This document shows positions 45,848 to 56,093 of a stretch of 64,000 nucleotides of DNA, piece by piece. Position 1 is the first letter of the stretch. The number at the start of each line of letters is the position of its first letter. Position numbers and translations under genes: made by a program. This DNA is from Trichomonas vaginalis G3 (taxonomy: Eukaryota > Parabasalia > Trichomonadida > Trichomonadidae), in the NCBI RefSeq assembly GCF_026262505.1, contig NC_067206.1, forward strand, positions 310,001 to 374,000, read 5' to 3'. The notes under the pieces are model-generated. The model saw only the letters and a list, made by a program, of their open reading frames with translations, did not search any database and was not told the DNA's origin.

Positions 45848-48319
45848 TTAATTCCATTCATCAACGCTGAAAAAGTCATCTGAAGGGTGATCTTTTGTCA
45901 TGAGCGGTGGGTCCTCGAACTTAAGTTCTCCTTCCTCATTTTCATCTGTGTCTTCATCGAAGTTTATTTCGTTTCTCTTCTTATCTGATTTCTCTCTAAA
46001 TTCTCCGAGCATCAATTGCTTCTTCATTGTGTTTCCTAGTACTTCTTCCTCTTCCTCAAAGTCCTCTTCTGATAATGACTCTTGTGCAACAAAGTAATTC
46101 ACTTCTTCTGGTACTTTTGAGACAGATCTGTTGACATCTTCATAAACTTCATGTTGGAATGGGTTTATTGACTTGAGATGAGGCGGAGATTTTTGTATAT
46201 TCCCTGGATCTTGCTGTTTCTCCGGACTTTGTTGTGCATTTTCGTATCCAGATATTGAAAACAGATTTGGTGGGTAATTTGGATTTACTTTCTTCTCAGG
46301 AGATGGTTTTTCTGATTTTAAGCGGGATGATTCACTTATCTGTGAAGAATTTTGTGAATTTTGAGGAGTTCGATTTTCAATTTTCTTTTGTGGGGATTTA
46401 GGACGCTCGAATGATGAATTTGATGGCTTCAGAGTTCCCTTGAAAAAGGATTGTATTTTATTTACGGGTTCTGGTTGTTGAATTTCTTCTTGTTTTTGGA
46501 TTTCGAATTTTCTTTGGTTTTGTGGTTCTTCTTCAGAGTAGTAGTACTCCTCTTCCTCTTCATAATCTTCTTCCTCATATATCTCTTCTGAATGATTAGA
46601 TTCTGAATTTGAAATTTTAGATTCTTTGATTGGTTCTTGTTTCTTTGGTGGTTCGAAGTGTTCTGACTCATCAAATTCAGAAACAGTCGATTCTATTTGA
46701 GGAAGTCTCTCTGGCTGCTTGATTGACTTATCAATAACAAAATCTTCGTCGTCATCATCACTTAAATCAGCGTTGTGTATCAGAGAACCTTCAATATGGG
46801 AATTCTCATTCAATGTATCAAGAAGAGATGGATTGTAAACGGGCTTTTCCCTGTTTTCCATGAATGGAGCATCAGATATCATTGAAGCAGACTGATTTGG
46901 AAGAGGTATCTCATTATCGAGCTCTTCCTTCAATTGCTTATGGACAATATCGTATTCTTTGATGTTCAAATCGCGATCAACAATTTTAATTAACTCTGGA
47001 TTTTGTTGATTGCTCATACTCTCAATTGTTGATCGTACTTGATCAGAAATAAATGATGAGACATTGGATATCTGGTCTTCTGTAATCTCTGAGGGCTTTT
47101 TACGCTTGGATAAAATTTCTTTTGCACGATTTATGATTTCAGCATCTTGTTTTGGTGATTTGCAGAACATAGATTGGATGTTTGTTGGAGGAACACTCTT
47201 TACTGACTGTCGACTAACTTGTTGTGAAGATCCAAATTCTTTTCGATCAGTTTCCATCAAAGAATGCTCTGATTGCTGTGAAACTTCTAAATCATTTCCT
47301 AGTAATGATGATTGTGTGGCCCACATTGCTGTTGGTTTGTTTTTGTCGTTGATAGATTCAAATTCTTGTTCGAGTGTAACTTTTACGGGAGATTGTTGGC
47401 GCATTGGTGGATTTCTGATTTCTTGGACTGATCCGTATGTTCTTTCCCATTCTGCCCATGATTGTTCAAGTCCATCGCAAGCAATTGATAATGACTCGTT
47501 TATTTCGTCATGAATTGTTTTCTCAAGGTTACTTTGTTTGCTTTCAGCCTCGGAAATTAGTGTCTGAGTGTGATTTAACTGTGCTTCTAATTCTTCGACT
47601 CGGTTATTCGATTTTTGCTTCATTTCTCTATCTTGGGCATTCTCGCGTGCCATCCTTTCAGCATCCAGTTGATTTTTAAGCTCTTTGTATAGTTCTACGA
47701 GTTTCATAATTTCATTATTTTGATTTGGTTGTTGAACTGGAATTTGTTGATTAGGAATTGACATATTTCGTATTTGGAGCCATGCATTTTCGTATGGTTG
47801 ATGATCTTTGTGGATATGTTTATCTAAATATCCAATATTTTTGTATTTCTTCCTGCAAATAGGACATCTTTCGAAATTTGTTGATTTCTTTTTAGATTGT
47901 TCTTCTAACTTTTTATAACTTTGGAATAATTTTTTGAGTTTTTCATTAAGTGATTTAGTTTCTTTCTTTTGGCTTTCAATCTTCTTCTGCATTTGTTTTT
48001 GCACGTCTGACATGTAATGAAGTGCATATTGAAGTATTAAACATAAACGAATTAATAAAGGATGATTAATTAATCGAGAATTGCATTTTTCAAAATCTGC
48101 TTCGATGTATTGTGATATAAATGGATGTAATTCCGTGATATTTCCGTTCCTTGCTAATGAAATGGGATCAATAGATTTAATTAAATTCCAATCTAGTGGC
48201 TCTTCATTCATAAATTGCTGCTGAGGAGGAGGTTGGTTTAACCCTTGATATTGAGGTTGATTTTGAAATTGGTAATCAGCAGCATTATAAGGAGGAAAGC
48301 CATAATTTTGATTCCACAT
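45848..48319 (-). CDS. DZIP1-like zinc-finger coiled-coil protein
   Basis: 823 residues. The N-terminal part (about 40-125) fits the Dzip-like N domain (LDWNLIKSIDPISLARNGNI, IEADFEKCNSRLINHPLLIR, LCLILQYALHYMSDVQKQMQ). It is followed by a coiled coil and one C2H2 finger with Cys152, Cys155, His168 and His173 (CPICRKKYKNIGYLDKHIHK), the exact DZIP1 arrangement. A second coiled coil lies at about 215-290. The rest is long, disordered and acidic with many Ser/Glu runs (EEIYEEEDYEEEEEYYYSEE). DZIP1 proteins act at the basal body and ciliary transition zone; here a flagellar-base role is likely. Length and order match the family. Confidence 0.82.
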   Translation of the reverse strand: MWNQNYGFPPYNAADYQFQNQPQYQGLNQPPPQQQFMNEEPLDWNLIKSIDPISLARNGNITELHPFISQYIEADFEKCNSRLINHPLLIRLCLILQYALHYMSDVQKQMQKKIESQKKETKSLNEKLKKLFQSYKKLEEQSKKKSTNFERCPICRKKYKNIGYLDKHIHKDHQPYENAWLQIRNMSIPNQQIPVQQPNQNNEIMKLVELYKELKNQLDAERMARENAQDREMKQKSNNRVEELEAQLNHTQTLISEAESKQSNLEKTIHDEINESLSIACDGLEQSWAEWERTYGSVQEIRNPPMRQQSPVKVTLEQEFESINDKNKPTAMWATQSSLLGNDLEVSQQSEHSLMETDRKEFGSSQQVSRQSVKSVPPTNIQSMFCKSPKQDAEIINRAKEILSKRKKPSEITEDQISNVSSFISDQVRSTIESMSNQQNPELIKIVDRDLNIKEYDIVHKQLKEELDNEIPLPNQSASMISDAPFMENREKPVYNPSLLDTLNENSHIEGSLIHNADLSDDDDEDFVIDKSIKQPERLPQIESTVSEFDESEHFEPPKKQEPIKESKISNSESNHSEEIYEEEDYEEEEEYYYSEEEPQNQRKFEIQKQEEIQQPEPVNKIQSFFKGTLKPSNSSFERPKSPQKKIENRTPQNSQNSSQISESSRLKSEKPSPEKKVNPNYPPNLFSISGYENAQQSPEKQQDPGNIQKSPPHLKSINPFQHEVYEDVNRSVSKVPEEVNYFVAQESLSEEDFEEEEEVLGNTMKKQLMLGEFREKSDKKRNEINFDEDTDENEEGELKFEDPPLMTKDHPSDDFFSVDEWN

Positions 48320-48920
48320 TTATAAATTTGATAATCGATTAGTATATATTTTATCTTATGATATACAGAAAAATTCAAATTTGGTATAAATTAAGAAAAA
48401 CGGTCTTAAATTTAAATTTTTTATGCCGATGTCATATATTTATAGCTTATGAGTAGTATTTTTGGATTTAAATCCTTTATAATTAGATAACAACAAACTC
48501 AGCAAATGCAATATTATGTCTCAAATGAAGATCTATATATCCTCATCCCTTTGGGTGGTTCAAAATGTACAATTATTGATGAATTGATAATGTAATATAT
48601 TTTATGAAATTTGGAATTGTCATCATGCGAATATAAAAAAAAATCTTTATAGCTTAACAACTGATCATAAAGTACACACGTCTATAGTTTTGATTTGAAA
48701 TATATAACAAATGGTATTTAGCAAAATTGCTCAATATATTTGAATAAACGAAATACTTTTAAAATTGATGATTTTATTTGTTAAAATGTCACTAAATTGT
48801 ATGTCTACGATGTGGCCTTGACATTTTTAAACGCAAGAATATCCGGTGCCATATGACTTCTAAGGCAAGACTCAGTTGTAAATTTATTTTATTTATCGAA
48901 AAGTGACAATATCGATATCG
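48320..48920. other. Divergent promoter region
   Basis: 600 bp between the DZIP1-like gene and the basic DUF4476-like gene. It contains AAAAGTGACAAT at 48899-48910, close to the second start. Confidence 0.5.
48899..48910 (+). promoter_or_regulatory. AAAAGTGACAAT start-proximal motif
   Basis: Ten bases before the ATG at 48921; identical to the motif at 29080-29091 (minus). Confidence 0.4.
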
Positions 48921-49385
48921 ATGTCAAAGAAAGTTAAAATCTCTGTTGCACCAAAACTGAATAAGAAAAAGAAATCGACTAAAAAGAGACAAAAGTCACC
49001 ACCAAAGAAGCAGGGATTTGTATTATCACCGTACGTTCCACCCGAGAAAAAGAAAAACGTTGAGAAAATTGAAGTAACGAAAATAACGCCAGAAAAATTT
49101 CAACAAGTGGTTAACACTGTAGCAAGGTGTGAAAATTGGAATGATACAAAACTTGTTCTTGAAGATATGAAACGATACTATCTTTCGTATTCAGAAATAG
49201 CACAACTATTACATAGAATACCCTCAGTAGCTGAGAGAATTAAAGCAGGCGCTATATTACAGAAAAGTTTGAAAGATGTTCAGACAAATTATTTTCTATT
49301 TATACAAAGCTTTGCATCAAAGCAGGAGAGGGATGGCCTTGAGCAAATATACTCGATAGAACAAAAAGAAGATACATTTTCATAA
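48921..49385 (+). CDS. Basic protein with DUF4476-like helical domain
   Basis: 154 residues from the ATG at 48921. The frame is open six codons further upstream but has no ATG there. The first about 45 residues are very basic and Pro/Lys-rich (KLNKKKKSTKKRQKSPPKKQ, GFVLSPYVPPEKKKN). The rest is a helical domain (VARCENWNDTKLVLEDMKRY, YLSYSEIAQLLHRIPSVAER, IKAGAILQKSLKDVQTNYFL) with the spacing of DUF4476 repeats, found in many protist and animal proteins. Function of that domain is unknown; the basic tail could bind nucleic acid or microtubules. Confidence 0.6.
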   Translation: MSKKVKISVAPKLNKKKKSTKKRQKSPPKKQGFVLSPYVPPEKKKNVEKIEVTKITPEKFQQVVNTVARCENWNDTKLVLEDMKRYYLSYSEIAQLLHRIPSVAERIKAGAILQKSLKDVQTNYFLFIQSFASKQERDGLEQIYSIEQKEDTFS

Positions 49386-50997
49386 ATTATTTTGAATTTT
49401 GTATCTTCACTAGTAACTACTGGAGAAATACCTTGCACGTATTATCACTTAAACCACGCAATAACTTTACGTTTAAGATTATCAACACAAAAAAAACTTT
49501 TATTATGTCAATAAGAGCTTTATAGGGTCAAAAATTAATATATTTACTCTTCTCTTCGCTTCAATATGAACTCAAGTGCCTTATACGAAATTATTTTATC
49601 TCTTGTTTGTAAATTCTTTTATAAAATATTCAACGATTATAAGCTTTAATGAAATTTAGCATAAACAGACAGTTTGCAAGTTTTATGTTAATATAATGAT
49701 TACATATGTGAATCTGTTCTTAAAGATATCGTATTCGTATTTAACTTTCATAAAATATAGACACAATATCATATTTAGAAAATATCACTATCATTTCTCT
49801 TTCTAGTAAAATATAGTGTGGTATTTTTTGAACAGAATAACAAATTAGTTGAGTTAAAAAGGCTTGTATGTTGAGGATGCAGTGGTTTCATCATATGAAT
49901 AAAAATATAGGAATTTGGAAGCTGAATTTCTAAAAATTCATTGGAAATAGAAAAATAATTTAACAGGTTTGAAGGTAGTTGGATTACCGTTATATTTTAA
50001 TTTAGGCTGTTAAATAAAAATATGGTAAGGCATTTGATAAAATTAGAGAGGATCTCTTCATAAAAATTTAATAAACTCGCGAAATGTTAAAATTGTTAAA
50101 GAGTTAAAACTTATATTGTAAAATGCATTATTCTTTAGAAAAATTTGATGTATATGAGTTCAAAGGAGTTTGCCAATAATTTTAGAAAATGATTGACATT
50201 CAAAAAGAAAGAAAGGAAGAAATGTCGAAATAATTCATAAAAATTGAGAAGGCAAATTTAATCGAACTTGACTCAAAAGATGTAAGATACGATTTTGAGA
50301 AGATGATTGACAAATATGGTATTTTGATCAAATTATCATTACCGAGATGAATTGAAATTTGAATGATGCGGAAAAATTGAAATAGCATAGTATTTTCCGA
50401 AATTATTAGATTCTAAAATTTTATATATATTACATAATCTCCTAAAGAAAAGACAAGAAATTTGAATCTTTTCAAAATTTCAATTAGTTTTTCAGAAAAC
50501 AACCGTATCGATAAATTTTAATAGAATTATGATTCAAATTGAGTGCTAATTCAAATTATGTATACTTACGAAATTTAGAAATCAAATATATTAATAATTT
50601 ATAAATATTTAAGATATAAAGTTTTCAATAATTTGAAAAAATCAATGCCGATAAATTTCAAAAATATAATAACAAAAAAGATATCATTTGTATGTCTTAA
50701 TCCTTGATTTTCTAATTTTTTATAATCCTTTAAAAATTTGAAAACCCATCGTCTAATTGAGAGTGGACCGTTGTTTTTGCCATGCATATTACAACATTCT
50801 CTTTGATAATAATATTAAATATATTTTCAACAAGTTTGTATTGACAGACATTTCATTTGATATATGACCAACATAGGTCACATATCAATATTCCGACGAT
50901 TTCGTGTCTAATTTCTTGTGCTCATAATTTACGGGTTTTCAAAATTAAATTAAAAATTCAATATGTTTCAATATGTCTATGTCTCAATATTTTTTTA
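49386..50997. other. AT-rich gene-free stretch, 1.6 kb
   Basis: Only short chance frames (about 60 codons, Ile/Phe/Lys-rich). No tRNA, repeat or mobile element recognised. It should include the promoter of the gene at 50998. Confidence 0.5.
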
Positions 50998-51504
50998 ATG
51001 TCATCATCGAAGCAAAATGGTTCGCATACAAGCGCTAAACTACGCGAGCGAGCTATGCAAGCAATAACTGAGGCTAAAAGGCCTTTAGCAGCTGCTGAAA
51101 TTGAAAGTTCACTTCGAATTAACGATCATCATCTCTTCAAAGAAATTTCTGCAAAATGTGGTGATTATTTACGAGTCATTCTTTCATTAACCCATAGCGA
51201 CGTCTTTAGTAAATACAAGCCAACAAAGCCAATTCACAGAATCGACCGAAGAGCGATTTTCTTCGGTTTAGCTGATGGAGATTACGATCCTGAACAGTGG
51301 AAGAGGGTAACATCTAAAAATGCACCATCTCCGCCCGAAAAAGAAAGTAGTCCCAAACCAGAATCCAAGATTGTCACCCAAATCGTACCAAATGATACAG
51401 ATAAAGAAGATATGAGATCAAAGGAAATTATCGCCTTTAACTCATTATTCAATTGCATCGAAGATGAAAATGTTATATCAAACTGGAATTTCAATTTTCC
51501 ATAA
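50998..51504 (+). CDS. Unknown small protein, winged-helix-like start
   Basis: 168 residues from the ATG at 50998 (MSSSKQNGSHTSAKLRERAM). The frame extends upstream but that part is spacer-like, and TCTCAATATTTTTTTA before this ATG looks like an initiator. Residues 12-85 (AMQAITEAKRPLAAAEIESS, LRINDHHLFKEISAKCGDYL) have the helix-turn-helix flavour of a winged-helix domain (RPLAAAEIESSL as second helix). The rest is disordered, with a C-terminal SLFNCIEDENVISNWNF. Likely nuclear, function unknown. Confidence 0.6.
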   Translation: MSSSKQNGSHTSAKLRERAMQAITEAKRPLAAAEIESSLRINDHHLFKEISAKCGDYLRVILSLTHSDVFSKYKPTKPIHRIDRRAIFFGLADGDYDPEQWKRVTSKNAPSPPEKESSPKPESKIVTQIVPNDTDKEDMRSKEIIAFNSLFNCIEDENVISNWNFNFP

Positions 51505-51937
51505 TATAGGTTTTGTTAAAAATTGTCGTTTGTTTTATTACACTCTTTTTAGATATAATAAATCATCTATACATTTTATAATTTCAGAATATCCGAAACT
51601 GTTATTTTGTAATCAGAAATGGTCAAATTATATGGTTTCATATATCATAGATTTTATCGAATGAGATATTCTCCGTGAACTGGTCCATGTATAGCCCATT
51701 TTTTTGAAAAACAAAAATAATTTATCGGAATTTCTTAAATTAGTAAATAGCCGGTTCAGGATATAGCAATATTTTATAATGCCATAATATGGATCTGATC
51801 TTTTCCTCAATTTTTAGATCAAATTTTTTATGTTCCGATTGATAAATTCAAGCACAAGTATTATAAACATTGCATGGGTACGTAATGAAAAAAATAATGA
51901 TTTAAAACAAATAATATAATATACATTTATACAAAAT
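51505..51937. other. Convergent AT-rich spacer
   Basis: Lies between two converging 3' ends; no gene or repeat seen. Confidence 0.5.
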
Positions 51938-54742
51938 TTAAGAATCGTCTGTAATTTTTACAATATTGATGATTCCTGAAACCGCATCAATAAACATACG
52001 CTTTGACTTCGAAAGAGTAGCATTTGAAAACAAGTTTCCCCATTTTTCTAGGAAAATTGCAATACTTACTGCATTTGACGGCGGAGTCGAAGCAACAAGA
52101 GCCAAAATGAGCATCTGATGATCAGGAGGCGAGAGAGTTCCTGTTGATGACAGCTGAAACAGCTGTTGGCACTGAAGATGAATTTGATATAAAATATCAA
52201 TTGGATTTGTTAAGAACTGGATATGCTCGAAGGAATACTTTGAGCTGAGCATCAAAGAGTATATTGGCTGGTTCACTCTTTTAGCTCCAACAATGGTTTC
52301 GCTCAAATTGAGAAGAGAAATCGGTTGTTCTATGAATTTTCGAGCTTTTTCTAAGAATTCTTTGTTGGCTTTTGAGTACCTGTTCAAATGAGGTCTTGGA
52401 TTCAATGCGTACGCGTTGTCGAAGATGGCTCTGATAAGGGACATGTAGAGGATCATTGCGTTCTGGTTAAATGTCATCTTTAAGTCTTCAATGATAGAAT
52501 TATTCAATTCCCAAATTGTCGAAACAGCTCCATCGAGTGTTCCGTCTTCAATGATCATCGCGGTGGCATTCATGATCTCTTTGTAGGAGCTCCTCTGTAT
52601 GTACTCGACAAGGACGGTGTCTAGCTCGTTTGGAGGCGCGTACTGAAGGTTTTGGTCGAATTTTACGCCGCCTTGAGACAAAACACCGAAAATCTCTTCG
52701 ATGTACTTAGGAGCAGTGTACTTCCTGGAGTATATCGGTATCAGTTTCCTCAGCTGTGCTCTCTGGTCTTTCAGTGATTTGTAATAATTGTCTTCTAATC
52801 CGAAATGCTGCATATCGTACTGGAGAAGGCGTATATCGGCGTTTAAACCTGGTAACTGTTTCAGTACACTGATGAGTTCATGGGCTATGTTGGTAAAATC
52901 CATTAAAATCTTGTATTGGAAGTCATATAATTGAGCTTCGTTTGCGTACATGCAGGAACGCAATCCTGTGATAGGGAGAATGCCTTCTGTAGTGAAAAGA
53001 TCTGGATTTACGCTGCTTCTCTTATGGCGCGATTTGTTTTTGATCTTTTCCGCTTTTGATTTGTTTTGATCAATAAAATCTTCAAGAGTAAAGATGGTAT
53101 TCTGCTGGTCTATGACGGAGAGTTTGGATCTGCGATATAAATAGGGTTTTGCTCGTTCAGAAATTCCTAAATCTGCAAAATCGTTTATAATAGCTCTCAT
53201 CTCCAAAGGAACCTCGCCATTTGAGTTCTTTCTATTACGAGATCCTTCGACAAGCATGTTTGAGTTGTTTTTGAATGGAAATGTTTTTAATTTAAAACGC
53301 ATTTTCTCGTACCGAGACAACTCTCTGGAATAAGTATTAGATTGGGGTAGATCCGATCCCAATGGGAAGTAATATGTTAAGAAATCGCATCCGCCTTTGA
53401 GGTAACACGTGTTGGCGCATGGTAAAATGATTTTTTTAGCAAAAGTTGCGGATAAGAACTGTTCTGTTGAAATGATCTCGCATAGCATCAATAATCTTCT
53501 GATGTACTTCTCTTTCTTCGATGCAATCTTGATGTAAACGAAAATTAACAAAAAGAATTTTTGAATCCATTCAATTAAATCTTGATCTTCGAGTGAACTC
53601 ATTATTTCTACTAAATACTTTGCAGCCAACCTCATCAAAAGCTTGCTTTGGACCATTGTTTGTGCAACAGAACGCATAACAATAAATTTTGCTTCTTTTC
53701 CTGTTCTGTTTATAGAAACAACCGTATTCAAATCGAATTCTGTCTGTATATTCTTCGAGAGTTGCTGTGCCAAGATGTAATTTGGTATAGTTATTGAACC
53801 TTGCGAAACAGCAAATAAAGTAGTCATTGCATGCGATAGTTTGTTTGATGTTGATGCATTTAAAAGTGCTACAATACGTTTAGCTCTTTCATCTGCATCA
53901 TATTCTTTGAGAAATTTCTTATTCAGTTGAATTGCGCAACGAGCAAATGAAACAGATGCATCTGTTTGAGAGTAAATAATCAGGTTAAGTAATCTGGAGT
54001 ATAAACTTGCCGCATATTGTTGTTTTCTGAAGACTTCGTTATTTGATTCGCAAATTAATGTTGTCATGAGATTTGCAAGCATTACTCTGAAGCTTTCATA
54101 CTCATTTTCAACTGTTCTGTTAGCTGGTTGAAGAAATGTAATAAATAAGTCAAATATACGTTCAATTGCGCCTGGTTGCTGAATGTATGATTTCCATGGT
54201 TCGATATTTAAAGAGTTAAGCTTGTCTATTGCTTCTACGGTTAAAAATGGATCAGAAACAGCAAAAAGAAATTCGTGAACAAAGAAATTAGAATTTTCTT
54301 TGGGACAAAAGCGTTGTGCGTAGTATATTGCGCCATCTAAGTCAGTGATTTTTATTAAATTTCTATAAGAGTACAAGCTCTCAACAAAAGCTGAGAAATC
54401 TGTTCTTGGGTCACCAACATTTTGATTGTCTGCTAACGTGCAAAGGCATTTGTAAACATCTTCCCAGTACATTTCTTCGGATTCGCCTTCATTACAATGA
54501 GTATGAAAAATCGGAGATAATTCCTGCCATATAATATTCATCTCAGTAATGCCTGGTCTTTCTGGAGGAGTATCTAGATTTTCTTCGTAATTTACGACAG
54601 CATTCCACCAGAGAAATGCTTCAGGCATCAAACTATCAAAATTTTTTGAATCCGAAAATAAACAGAAAATGGATTTATCGTAACTAGTTTGATGAATTGT
54701 GTAATAGCAGTTATTATTCTGTGTAAAGAATTGATAGTCCAT
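51938..54742 (-). CDS. Large helical protein, possible VPS9-like family member
   Basis: 934 residues without membrane segments, largely alpha-helical and ARM/HEAT-like. The C-terminal quarter has a recurring plan of trichomonad proteins annotated as VPS9-like: FNQNAMILYMSLIRAIFDNA, YSLMLSSKYSFEHIQFLTNP, IDILYQIHLQCQQLFQLSST and PDHQMLILALVASTPPSNAV. VPS9 domains activate Rab5-type GTPases in endocytosis. The catalytic Asp and Tyr/Thr of a true VPS9 domain are not clear to the eye, so function is tentative. A basic disordered linker (SKAEKIKNKSRHKRSS) lies near residue 570. Start at 54742 follows TTCAATTTTGA. Confidence 0.6.
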   Translation of the reverse strand: MDYQFFTQNNNCYYTIHQTSYDKSIFCLFSDSKNFDSLMPEAFLWWNAVVNYEENLDTPPERPGITEMNIIWQELSPIFHTHCNEGESEEMYWEDVYKCLCTLADNQNVGDPRTDFSAFVESLYSYRNLIKITDLDGAIYYAQRFCPKENSNFFVHEFLFAVSDPFLTVEAIDKLNSLNIEPWKSYIQQPGAIERIFDLFITFLQPANRTVENEYESFRVMLANLMTTLICESNNEVFRKQQYAASLYSRLLNLIIYSQTDASVSFARCAIQLNKKFLKEYDADERAKRIVALLNASTSNKLSHAMTTLFAVSQGSITIPNYILAQQLSKNIQTEFDLNTVVSINRTGKEAKFIVMRSVAQTMVQSKLLMRLAAKYLVEIMSSLEDQDLIEWIQKFFLLIFVYIKIASKKEKYIRRLLMLCEIISTEQFLSATFAKKIILPCANTCYLKGGCDFLTYYFPLGSDLPQSNTYSRELSRYEKMRFKLKTFPFKNNSNMLVEGSRNRKNSNGEVPLEMRAIINDFADLGISERAKPYLYRRSKLSVIDQQNTIFTLEDFIDQNKSKAEKIKNKSRHKRSSVNPDLFTTEGILPITGLRSCMYANEAQLYDFQYKILMDFTNIAHELISVLKQLPGLNADIRLLQYDMQHFGLEDNYYKSLKDQRAQLRKLIPIYSRKYTAPKYIEEIFGVLSQGGVKFDQNLQYAPPNELDTVLVEYIQRSSYKEIMNATAMIIEDGTLDGAVSTIWELNNSIIEDLKMTFNQNAMILYMSLIRAIFDNAYALNPRPHLNRYSKANKEFLEKARKFIEQPISLLNLSETIVGAKRVNQPIYSLMLSSKYSFEHIQFLTNPIDILYQIHLQCQQLFQLSSTGTLSPPDHQMLILALVASTPPSNAVSIAIFLEKWGNLFSNATLSKSKRMFIDAVSGIINIVKITDDS

Positions 54743-55217
54743 TCAAAATTGAATTGGAAAGAAGATACATTATATCGACCTGTTATCATATTAGAAAGAA
54801 AATTATTTTAATTTTCATTTTTTATGTCAAAATTTGGATTTCTCCTTTCAATAAATCAGATCATAATCGAATACAGACGGAATATAGCTTAACCTTTTAA
54901 TATGATTGATGAACTGTTTTGTTTATTTTCTAAAAGAAATGTGAAATATGAGGTAGAATATAGAGAAAAAATAGATAATCTTAAGCTTACCGCTTATGTA
55001 CAGCCCTATCTATGGTCATTCCATGTATGAACAAAAGGTTTTACCGATTATTCTTGTCGATCCGAAATCAAATTCTTGATTTTTAATAATATAACGCTTT
55101 CTCTTTGAACAAAAAAAGGTATTAGAGACAAAATAAAGATAGTTTAGAATTCCAAATTTTTAGTTTTCATGATTTCCATATAAATTTTGTATTTTTCTCT
55201 TTGAAAAAATATTTCCC

Positions 55218-55264
55218 CATCATATGTCGGAAATTTAATGAAATTCAATTTCCGACATATGATG
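55218..55264. repeat. Perfect inverted repeat (18-bp stem)
   Basis: CATCATATGTCGGAAATT pairs perfectly with AATTTCCGACATATGATG across an 11-base loop. Too good for chance even in AT-rich DNA because it includes TGTCGG/CCGACA. Confidence 0.85.
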
Positions 55265-55357
55265 AAATACTTGAAGAATTTTCAATTTTTAGCCTCTTTT
55301 AAATTGAATGTAATTCAATTTTTGAGGCGGCTCATTGAAAATCCGTCAAGTATTTTC
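55265..55357. repeat. Nested imperfect inverted repeat
   Basis: Outer arm AATACTTGAAGAATTTTCAA pairs with TTGAAAATCCGTCAAGTATT (few mismatches). Inner arm GCCTCTTTTAAATTGAAT pairs with ATTCAATTTTTGAGGC. It follows the first hairpin directly, so the pair forms a compact double cruciform, possibly a terminator-like or MITE-like relic. Confidence 0.75.
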
Positions 55358-56080
55358 TAATTTTTTTGGATTTTTCAAACGTTACCAATTACCATAAAAT
55401 AGCATTAAATAGCGCTGTAACACAGAAGAAACTCATTTTATGTAATTTTTAAACAGTTTACTATTAATAAGAGGGATTCAAATGCTTATTAGTCAGAATC
55501 TGACTTATCATTCAAGAATTGCACATAAGCAACAAATAAATGCAAAATGTTCCGAAACAATACCTAGCTTTTATTAAGAAATTTTACATAAATTTCACAA
55601 AAATCAGAATTTCAGCTCAAAATAACTTTTACTCTGTAACGAAAGTTAGTAGTTCAGATGTATTCATCCTTGTAATATTCCCTATAATAACTTTGCTTAT
55701 CAATGGAAGATTTCAAAAACAATATAAATAGATTCAATTCAGTATATATAATTCACAATGATGTTTTAAGCAAATATTAGGTCAAATGAAGTTATTGCTG
55801 ACTTGCTCAATTGCTTGATATTTTTTTAAGTTCGTAAACTGCAATTCATATTGAATTAATGGTTTCAACATGAGTATTTCATACGGATATGTTATAAATT
55901 GAAGCTTTATATAATCGAGTATGATTCAAAATTGTAATATTTGCTGAAGTTTGAATGTAATTTAGAGCTGTAGATAACTAGTATTGATAGCTGGCAATGG
56001 AATGTCAACTCCGATGTCAAGGAAATAGCGACTCCATGATCCGAGAAATATCGATGCCATCTACCATAAAATTTTTTCTA

Positions 56081-56092
56081 AAAAGTGGCAAT
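56081..56092 (+). promoter_or_regulatory. AAAAGTGGCAAT start-proximal motif
   Basis: One base before the ATG at 56094; one base different from the motifs at 29080 and 48899. Confidence 0.4.
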
Positions 56093-56093
56093 A

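Larger units (their letters stand above)
54743..56093. other. Divergent spacer, 1.35 kb, with two strong hairpins
   Basis: AT-rich region between two divergent host genes. Holds the nested inverted repeats at 55218-55357 and the AAAAGTGGCAAT motif just before the right-hand gene. Only short chance frames otherwise. Confidence 0.5.

Noticed and set aside
51938-54742. Firm naming as a Rab5 exchange factor
   Set aside because: The general plan fits trichomonad VPS9-like proteins, but catalytic residues could not be identified by eye, so only a tentative call is kept.
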